Below, piece after piece: positions 55,901-64,000 of a stretch of 64,000 nt of DNA. Position numbers and translations under genes: made by a program. Numbering within the stretch: the first letter of the stretch is position 1; each line of letters begins with the position of its first letter. The notes beneath the pieces are model-generated. The model was given only the letters and a program-made list of their open reading frames with translations. It had not been told where the DNA came from and did not search any database. The stretch comes from Excoecaria cochinchinensis (taxonomy: Eukaryota > Streptophyta > Magnoliopsida > Malpighiales > Euphorbiaceae). The stretch covers positions 7,890,501 to 7,954,500 of the forward strand of contig CANTUQ010000037.1 of NCBI GenBank assembly GCA_947683425.1, in the 5' to 3' direction.

Positions 55901-56237
55901 ATCAATGATAACTTATACAAGAAAGCTTTCAACCATCCCTAGTTGAAATGCACCACTTTAGAAATAGGAGATTATGTGCTCAGGGAAATTCATGAAGGAA
56001 TATATAGATCACATAAGGCAATAAGAGCTATGAGCATAAAAGTCTTGCAAATAGGATACCTCTGGCCCACAATCTTCAAAGATGCACAGGAAAAGGCAAA
56101 AATTGCCCTCAATGGCAGATCCATAGGAGGATAATCAGGCAACTGACATTGGAGCAACAACCGATTGGAATGTCTTGGCCTTTTGATCAGTGGGGCCTAA
56201 ATATCCTAAGACCCTTCCTATAGCGCAAAATATAAAT
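55901..56237 (+). pseudogene. int: Tat-like integrase start, cut by the MULE
   Basis: The zinc-binding HHCC start 'EIHEGIYRSHKAIRAMSIKVLQIGYLWPTIFKDAQEKA' (55987-56100) is clear. The beginning of the core follows in another frame as 'WPFDQWGLNILRPLP' (56176-56220), where the first catalytic Asp would follow. The frame stops where the MULE terminus starts at about 56238, so the rest of the element should lie beyond the window. Confidence 0.7.
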
Positions 56238-56559
56238 GGGGGAAAAGGTACTAAAATGCCCTCCTAGTTTTCTTACAAAGGGCTAAAATGGCCCTTATGT
56301 TACGTTTTTTCAGACCAAAAATGCCCTTCAACTTATAAAATTGGTACTAATATGCCCTCCCGTTAGGCTGCCAACAAGTTGGATATTAACAAAGCTGACA
56401 TGCCAGATAGCTCAGATAGGTTTAGATGACGTGGTGGACCTACAAACTGAAGGAATACATGTTAGCACCATGTAAACGTGGGACCTACAGTTAAAATTTT
56501 TTCACCTATCTGCCATTTCTCTCTCTTTTCCATCTTCTCTCTTCCCTGTCTTTCTCCCT

Positions 56560-57607
56560 CTTCTAGATCATTTTGACGTTCGATATTTTTTCCTCAAACA
56601 AAATTCCTAAATCTATTACATAAACGAGATGTGTTCAATCGTTGTGTAGAAGAAATCGGTGAAGATAAATTGAAGAAATCGGTGAAGATAAATTAAAGAA
56701 ATCGCAATGAAATAGGTGTAAAAGAAATCGCGGTGATGTGATTATTTTCAGAAAAATGGTGCAGAAGGTTGATCACGATCTTTGCATTGTTTGAAGGAAA
56801 AGACAAAAAAAAGTTAAGTGAAGAAAGGTAAATCATATTCACACTTTTTCTTACCCATTTTCACATATATGGTCCCGTGTTGTTTTGTGTGTTTTGGTCA
56901 ATTTGTTGCCTTTTTTGTGTGTTTTGTTTTCTTAGTTATTATTCCACTCAACTTAAGTTTAAAAGCCTAATCATTTTTAAATCCTTCAAGGTTAATCATC
57001 ACTGTGTATATTCATTTTAATGGAAAAATAAAACAAATATAATATATTATATATAATAAAGTATTACCATATTTTCCTTTACTGCATTAAAACTAAGTTT
57101 TCTCATATTCGTTGCTTCAATAGTTTAAATATTGCCTTTGTTTGTATTTATCAAATCCTGATTATTTTGCACGTTTTATTTCTTTATAGAAGGGATTGTG
57201 ATGATGTAATCAACATGATTTACCACCAAACATTATAGGCTCATTTGCACATGAAAATTTCATAAAGCGTAAGCAACAACTACTATTATGAGATTGAAAG
57301 TTCTCCATCTTTTGGAATTACTGCATGCTATAAGTTTGATGGTTTTTTTCTCTTTTTAGTGATCAACTTTTCTTTTTTCCAATTGTCTCGTATCATAATT
57401 TGCAGTATAATTTAAAAAAGTTAGATGCCATCTTAGTTTTTAAAACAGATTGAATGCCTTTTTCTCTTTTGAATGTTGTTTAGCTTTTTTGTTCATCCAA
57501 GTCAGGTTTTTTACATGTGAATTTTTTACATACAAATAGTATAAAATAAAAAAAAATAAATATTTTTTATAATTTGTTGCCTTTTTTTATATAGGTTGTG
57601 TAGGAAT
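56560..57607. other. MULE 5' untranslated region
   Basis: AT-rich DNA lies between the terminal region and the transposase ATG, including a tandem 'aagaaatcggtgaagataaatt' near 56650-56700. I see no ORF. Leader introns are possible. Confidence 0.5.
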
Positions 57608-60600
57608 ATGAGAACTACTGTTGAATTTGAATTAAATTATAATGGTGTTTAGAGAATAGATAATGAGTTAGGCTATGATGCTGGTCAAGTTTATACAGTT
57701 GAAAACTATGATGTGGATAAAATATCTTTTTTTGATATTAAGAGACTATTTATTGAAAATACTATTGAAAAAGATGTTAAGTTGTTTTTTGTTGAGATTC
57801 CTGAGGGTTTTTATTCTGAAAAGTATGCATCTATTAAGAGTAATTTGGATATAATGAAGCTGCTAAAGTTGATTAAAATATCTGATGAGTTCACAATAAT
57901 TAAGTTTTTTCTAGTTTCTGATGAATTTATGAAGTTTTATTGTCAATATTTGCAAGTGTGCTTTAGTGATATTAAGAAGAAGGGGTTTAATGTTCAAGAT
58001 AATCTAGATGGAGATTATAATGAATTCAAACAAAATGTTATTTTTATGCTTCCATCTGCTAAAGAAGAAAGGGTTGTAGATGTGAATGGGGGTGGTGAAG
58101 AAGAAAGGGTATGGAAAATGTAGATGGAAATGGACTGAAGAAGAAATAGTGTGGGATGTCGCATATAGGAATGGGGCTGCTGAAGAAGAAAGAGTGAGGA
58201 ATTCAGTAGATTTGAATGTGAATGCTGAAAAGGAAAATCCAAGTTTTGGCGATGAAATTGATGTGAATGGTGCTCCTCAAGAGGAAATTGATGAATCTGT
58301 AAATGAGGATAAGGATTCAGATGATAATGAAGATGATTCATAGGCTATTAAGATTGATGAACTATCTAAGGTTGATCTATTATTTCTTGATGATGAGGAT
58401 TTTTAGATTATTAGAAGAGAAAGAAGGAAAAACAGATATGCAAAAGATAACTTGATTAACCTTATACAAGTGGAATTGACATTTAAGGACATGAAAGAAT
58501 CAAGGAAAGCAGTGAACATGTATTCAATTTGAAATGGTTTTGGGTTGACGGTCAAGAAAGCAGACAAAAGTAGGACAGATATGTCTGAACTGGTATGTCC
58601 TTTCTTCTTACTTATTAGTAAGGATAGTCAAGGTAGTGGTGTGAAAGTGAAGACAATTAATGAAGTTCATGAATTCCTAAGATGTTGTGACAATCCAAAA
58701 GTAACCAAGGACTTTATAGCTAATTATCTTAGGCAAATAGTGCAAAAAGATCCTTTAATAAATGTTGAGAAGATGCAAAAAAAAAGTTGGGGATGAGCTG
58801 AATGTCAATCTAAGTGAAGCAAAGTGTAAAAGGGCTAAAAGGATTATACTTAAAACAATGAAGGGGGAGATATAAGGAAGAGTTTAAAATAATTGAATCA
58901 TATATTAACGAACTCAAATAAAACAATTCGGGTTCTTCAATTTTATTTGGAGCTACATAGAGGTAAGTAGGAGAATGAAATGAGGGTTTTCAAAAGACAT
59001 TTTATAATGTTTAAGGCTTGCAAAAAGGGCTAGAAATCAGGATCTAGGCCCATATTAGGGCTGGATGGTGCTTTTTTGAAGGGTCCTTATAATGGACAAT
59101 TATTAGTTGTAGTGAGCTAAGATGGAAACAATCACATGTATCCTATTGTATAAGCAATTGTATCCAAGTAAAATAAATTGAATTAGTAATAGTTTGTTAG
59201 GATTTTGAGAAATGAGCTGGCAATTGGAGAAGGGGAATCTTTTACCATAATGTCAAATATGCAGAAGGTAATATCATTATGTTTTATACCTCAAAATGAC
59301 CATAGATGGTAAAATATGCAGAAGGTAATATAATTATGTTTTATACCTCAAATCATTTTAGTGGAATTTGTGCTGCTTTGGGATTTACTTTATATTACTT
59401 TTATTGATATTAACTCTGCATTTCTGCTTTGCTTTATTTTTTTGAAGGGTCTAATTCCAGCTATCAAAGAAATTATACCTCAAAGTAACCATAGATGGTG
59501 TGCAAGACACATTTACTCAAATTGGTGTCAAAATTAGAGAGGTAATGAGATGAAGAAAAAGTTTTGGATTTGTGCATGTAGTACATATCATAAAGAGTTT
59601 GTTGATAATCTAAAAGTCCTTGGTGGGATTCAAAAGAAAACTGCTAAAGATTTGTTGACATACAATCTTGAGAATTAGTGTAAGGCATACTTCTCATTTA
59701 AAAGCAAATCATCAAGTGTATATAATAATGTGGTTGAGAGTTTTAACAGTTGGATCCTAAAGGCAGGACACCAATTAGTTATAAGAATGCTTGAGGAGAT
59801 AAAGATTAAGACAATGTGAAGGATTGCTATGTTGGATATGTAGTGTTAGAAGTGGGAGGACAATAGAGACATAGCTCATATGCGTAGGGTTGAATTCAAT
59901 GGTGCAAATGGATATGAAGTTAGTGAAGGGTGGATAGACATACCATTAAGCTTGATTTGCAGAATTGCACATGTAGAGAATGGGATCTCACATGAATCCC
60001 TTGTCCTCATGCTTTAATTGCCATGAACCACAGTAAGCTGGATCCAATGATGTACATTTCACATTGTAGCAAGCAAACATGCATTGAGATATATAAGCAC
60101 AAGTTGGAGCCAATTAGAGGACAACGGTTTTGGAGAGTGAATGATTTTGAACCAATTGAACCTCTTCCATATCTTAAGCAAACTGGCAGCCCTAAAAAGT
60201 AAACAAATACGGAGATGAATGAACCAAGAATAGTTGGATTTGTGCAAAAAATGTCCACAAGAGGCTTGAAACAAAGATGTGGCAATTGCAAAGAATTTGG
60301 GCACAAGAGAAGAAACTGTAAAAAGGTAAGTAATTCATGATATTTAACTATGAATATTGCGTCTGTTTAATATGATATTTAATATGTTTAGATATTTAAT
60401 TGTGCTAATTATTGCTCTAATTATTGATTAGGAAATTGTGTTCAACATTGTATTTTTTAAAAAATTATATCAGCATTGCTTTTGTCAATTGTGGGTTTTT
60501 TTCCCTGTTTGGAACTATTAGCTATTTTGTAAGGTAATCAAATGGATTAGACTATCAGTATTTTAATGGATGAGTGCATGGGTGTCTGATATGACTAGAT

Positions 60601-60867
60601 TCAAAGATAAATTTCATTTTTACAAGCATAATTTTTTTTACAGGATACAAACTCACGTTCTGCTCCAAACAATGCAAATGAAGGCATAACACCTACACCA
60701 GCAATCAAAGTTCCACCAAAGACTGATCAATTGCATACTCAGAGCTCCCAAAGGTTTGAAGTTTTGAATAAAATAATATATGTGAGAAATAAGAAAGGTA
60801 GTCAAGGTTATGGTAATTTCTATGATCCTAAAGTTGGCACTGCTACATACCATATAAGTGTATTATC

Positions 60868-62060
60868 CAATGTTTTAAAACTAGGTTTGACTCGGCCGGT
60901 CGAACCGTGAATCGGAAGGTAATCCAAGTTGATTCAAACTAAAAATTAGAATAGTTAAAAACCTGGTTTAAATCGAGAAAACTTGGATTGAACCGCAAAT
61001 CGTTGACTCGGCTCGAAATCCGGTTCAAACCTAAAACTGGCCATTTCATTTTTTTAATAAAAAATTAAAAGGAACCCCTAAATCAATAAATCCCCAATTT
61101 ATGTTTTCCACCTGCTCTGCTTTCTTCATCACGCAGCTTTCGTCTTCTTTACTCATGTAGTTCTCTTCTTCCTTATTCCATTCACATTTCCTTCGCTCAA
61201 CGCTGATTCATTGGTTGGCCACCGGTTAAGTCTCCGACCAAGAAATAACACCGGATCTCTCTTAATTTTGATAGATCCATCCCAAGTTCCAAGTTAGCTC
61301 TTCCTTCACAATTATTGAGTTTTTTTCTAGTTTTTCTCTTTATTTGGTATCAGCTTGCCCAAGGATATACTTGCCTTAGCATTTCTTTAAATTCGTCTGA
61401 GGGTTCATGAGCATTTTAATTTTGCTACCTGTCTTATCCTTTATTTCCATAATCAATTTTCTTGGTATGTGATGTTATTGCTAATTCTATTTTTTAGTAT
61501 TGCATTACTAGGAGGAGAATCATTTCAAGTGGCCAACGGGATCTTGACCAAGTGGCTGGGCATATTGTTGTTGCCTCTTAATTAAAAAAAGTAAGGTGAC
61601 CTATCAAAATAACTCATTTTATTTGTGTAGTACTAGTTTTATGTTTCTTTTGGAGAGATATTACCTCACCACCAGAGTACATGTTATTAAATTTTTTTAT
61701 TCCAACAAGTAGCAAAATTAAAAATGCTCATGAACCATCAGTTTGCCCAAATCAACTTGTCATTAACTACATAGCCAATTTGTGTTAATGTACTGATGTA
61801 CATAGCACCTTGAGAATACTTTGATACTTACAAGCCTTGTAGTACAAGGTCATCTCTTCTGCATATCAACAATATGGAGACAACCTGTTACTGCTACTCA
61901 CTAGTAGGACCATAAGTGTCTACTATTGACAACTATTGTCTATGTGATATTTTTCGTTTTCAAATTTTTAACATGTGATTTTAAGCATAAATTGGTGTAT
62001 TTCTCTCAAATTCAAAGGAACTCAACAGAAACACATTAATTTTCCCCATATGTATGTATG

Positions 62061-62106
<46 letters not shown>

Positions 62107-62377
62107 CAAAATTAAATGCATTAATATAGTTATTTTCTATAAGATAAGAAAATAAGTTATATTTACAAACTTTGTTGGATTTAAAATTACTATTTTTATA
62201 TTGATATTTTATAATTAATAGGTTATTTGAATGTATTTTTTATATACCATATTTTTAATTTTTTATAAATAATTATATTTAAAAAAATAAAAATTTTGAG
62301 TCAACCCAGTCTAACTAATTGACCCTTGACTCAGTTGACAGGCCGAGTGGATGTCTGATCCGTTTCTAAAAACATTT
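60868..62377. mobile_element. hAT-type insertion in the MULE, 1510 bp
   Basis: Terminal repeats CAATGTTTTAAAAC and AAATGTTTTTAGAAAC (reverse complement of the right end) are flanked by the 8-bp TSD 'gtattatc' (60860-60867, 62378-62385). Subterminal sequence is rich in 'tcgaaccg' and 'gactcgg'. No transposase ORF was found. It probably lies in an intron or near an exon edge of the transposase. Confidence 0.85.
62047..62104. repeat. (TATG)n(TA)n microsatellite
   Basis: Three to four TATG units are followed by about 20 TA units, inside the hAT element. Confidence 0.95.
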
Positions 62378-62571
62378 GTATTATCATTGCTATGTATAAA
62401 CTAATTAATTATTTGCTATGTACAATTAATTATTTGTTGTCTCTGTGTTTAATAAATATACCTTGATCACAGCAAGGTGATGAAATTGGTCTAATGATTG
62501 ATGGTGATGATGAGCGCATAATGCATCCAGACATTGAGCTTGATGTTAACACCAAAAATCCAACACCCAAT

Positions 62572-62611
62572 ATAACACCCCTTACTTGTACGTAGTAAAT
62601 TACACACCCAA
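62572..62611. repeat. Short tandem duplication of an LTR terminus
   Basis: 'cacccaa' plus TATAACACCCCTTACTTG and what follows (ending 'aaattaca') is repeated immediately as 'cacccaa' plus TGTAACACCCCTTACCTG. The first copy is a 40-bp unit ending just before LTR D at 62612. It may be a slippage duplication, or an LTR relic reduced to its ends. Confidence 0.6.
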
Positions 62612-64000
62612 TGTAACACCCCTTACCTGTACGTAGTAGATTACACCGTAAAAGGGTGAGTTACCATGACTAGTGAAGGATGCCACACAACTATACACAG
62701 GAGAAATAATAACAACTAATGAAAAACCAAAATATAAAACTTCTTTCAATACAAAATGCTTTCGCATACATTTCATGTAAGATATTCTTCATATTAATCA
62801 TATTACATACAGATCATTTATTATAGAAACATATCACAATTACATTACAAATAGCAATTACAAAATCTGTTTAAAATACTCCTACAGACCCATTGGCCTA
62901 GACTGATGCGGAATGTCCTTGAAGACATGTCTATCTTTAGTACCTATAAGGATGAAACACCCGTCCTAAGCTAATAGCTTAGTGGGGAACACATATGATA
63001 TGGACGACCACTCACAGTGATCATCAACAATACACACGAATGATAACACAATTCAAAGTCATATATAATTCATTAGATCATGAAAAATACATATCTTAGA
63101 CATATATGTAAACCATACAAATACATTTACCCCGTTATTTTATTACACATATTATTTTATTAAATTAATCACTTATAGTAATATGATTAACGTTGAGTTA
63201 AGCTTTCATGTTTACTTATCATGCCCACTTAGAAACGATATAAGAATGTTTATACATATTTGAGGCACATGGGTTTCTTGCAAAACATACTCATATTAGT
63301 CATCATAGGCATGAATCCTAAATCACCAAAACTTTTATTAAAATGTGCACTCCAATTCACACGTATAAGCACCTTCAATACACGCAAATGAATGCATTCA
63401 AATAGGTTACATACTGGTTACTTGATTATAACAAAAGCAGATAGCTAACATTTTAAATAATTTTCTATAATGATTTTATATAAGCAGCCATATTTATGAC
63501 CTTAACATATTAAACATAGCCCAACGGCTAACCATTTCTTTTGTTAACTTTCAAACATCAGTTTTACAATCATCAGAGAATCATACATATACAACAAATT
63601 ACATAAACATTTACTCATTTACATTCTAGATTATTTCCTGAATATTCTTTCATTCATTGGTGCCCTGCATTACCAAGGGAAAAAATAGGAAGGAACACAT
63701 AGGTACCCGAGGGTACTATCACGTAATACGCACAATGATCCAAACACATAGGTAAATAAAGTACAAGTTCAGAATAATACATCTGTTATATGCATATGAG
63801 ATGTTTAACTTCATATTTCTTATTACTCATTTAATATTATTTTATTCATATATGGCCTGCATTTTTCAAAGTGGTGGATAACGGGAAGAAACTTATAAGT
63901 ACCCGAAGGTACACCCATTTCTATAACATATGGGGTATGTATCGCAATCCAGAAACATATAAGGATCCAATTTAGGATCCAAAAACACATAAGGAACCTA
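62612..64000 (-). mobile_element. LTR D of the B/C type, runs past the window
   Basis: It starts TGTAACACCCCTTACCTG on the plus strand, like LTR C, so sense is minus. It shares 'agcttagtgggga', 'tatggacgaccact' and 'gtggataacggg' segments with C, and hairpins at 63703-63716 and 63899-63912. The right terminus, TSD and any internal domain are outside the window. Confidence 0.75.
63703..63912 (-). promoter_or_regulatory. UNCG-type hairpins in LTR D
   Basis: In sense: GTACC-TTCG-GGTAC (63899-63912) and GTACC-CTCG-GGTAC (63703-63716). The former stands 15 nt before CGTTATCCAC, the same landmark that follows GATACC-TTCG-GGTATC in LTR C. Confidence 0.7.

Larger units (their letters stand above)
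57608..62570 (+). pseudogene. mudrA-like: MuDR-type transposase, degenerate
   Basis: The ATG at 57608 opens a frame with the MULE N-terminal domain (FDIKRLF, 'FFVEIPEGFYSEKYASIKSN'). Next come an acidic region and the MuDR DNA-binding domain (58480-58800: 'ELTFKDMKESRKAVNMYS', 'GFGLTVKKADKSRTDM'). The transposase core follows (near 59050: 'PILGLDGAFLKGPYNGQLL', first catalytic Asp), then 'GLIPAIKEIIPQSNHRWCARHIYSNW' (59448-59525). A SWIM zinc finger (59955-60015: CTCREWDLT...CPHALIAMNH) and a CCHC knuckle (CGNCKEFGHKRRNC, about 60276-60320) close the main part. Likely introns are 59268-59447 and 60326-60643, with a last exon from 62473. About ten stops or shifts make it inactive. Confidence 0.85.
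56238..62571 (+). mobile_element. MuDR-type Mutator-like element, 3' end not in window
   Basis: The left terminus GGGGGAAAAGGTACTAAAATG and the next 300 bp ('aaaatgccctcc', 'gtgggacctac') have the look of plant MULE terminal inverted repeats. A MuDR transposase pseudogene follows. The element has taken a hAT insertion (60868-62377) and is overrun by LTR D at 62572 or 62612, so the right TIR and the TSD cannot be seen. Confidence 0.75.

Noticed and set aside
51500..56230. Endogenous pararetrovirus (caulimovirus-like) fragment
   Set aside because: Integrase zinc-domain sequence and two RNase H modules fit a Tat gypsy element. I saw no movement-protein or viral coat motifs.
60007..60306. Minus-strand ORFs of 81-99 codons
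   Set aside because: They are shadows of the MULE SWIM and zinc-knuckle coding sequence on the plus strand.

Overview
This window looks like plant (probably eudicot) nuclear heterochromatin: AT-rich, with almost no host coding sequence, packed with nested LTR retrotransposons, hAT and Mutator-like (MULE) elements. I could not identify a species, and I see no convincing intact host gene. Most boundaries below rest on target-site duplications (TSDs), primer-binding sites (PBS), polypurine tracts (PPT) and terminal repeats read directly from the sequence. Domain names come from family knowledge, without any search.

Layout. 1-3143: AT-rich DNA, a small exon-like remnant and a truncated hAT end. 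3144-5410: decayed Ty3/gypsy gag on the minus strand with an 850-bp internal duplication. 5411-10637: a minus-strand element made of a 3.55-kb LTR, an internal domain of only 281 bp holding just PPT and PBS, and a truncated second LTR. 10638-13506: unclassified DNA with a clean hAT miniature element (11759-12793, 8-bp TSD). 13512-32849: a solo LTR (B, TSD aaagt) holding a second solo LTR (A, 14533-30996, TSD tacac). A in turn holds a 1.7-kb LTR-like element (16759-18496, TSD agatt) and a young 10.7-kb Athila-type non-autonomous retrotransposon (19117-29839, TSD gttcc). 32855-33916: a MULE-type miniature element. 35024-51081: an Athila-lineage element on the minus strand (TSD gaaat) with decayed gag, protease, RT, RNase H, integrase and an extra downstream ORF, interrupted by a hAT element in its 3' LTR (35631-36644) and by solo LTR C (37702-41360, TSD ccaaa). 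51500-56230: a decayed Tat-like gypsy gag-pol cut by a MULE. 56238-62570: a MuDR-type MULE, itself hit by a hAT element (60868-62377). 62612-64000: another LTR (D) of the B/C type running off the window.

How the parts relate. The young element has no protease, RT or integrase and would need enzymes from an autonomous relative. Its only long ORF has the same layout as the extra ORF downstream of integrase in the older Athila element. In both elements this ORF is followed by the same kind of non-coding module: an 8-bp hairpin, 5-6 nt, then an AGTTTGGGG or AGTGTGGGG tract. The module occurs twice per element, once just after the ORF and once at the true 3' PPT. The hairpin arms differ completely while stem length and spacing are kept.

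The second structural theme is in the A/B/C/D solo-LTR group. Their sense strands carry small hairpins, often closed by UUCG or UACG loops, with compensatory arm changes between copies; in B they form a nine-unit array at 23-24-bp spacing. A third theme is clusters of longer palindromic motifs, different in each family, except that LTR C and its Athila host share the same one. These three non-coding themes are the most likely places for something undescribed.
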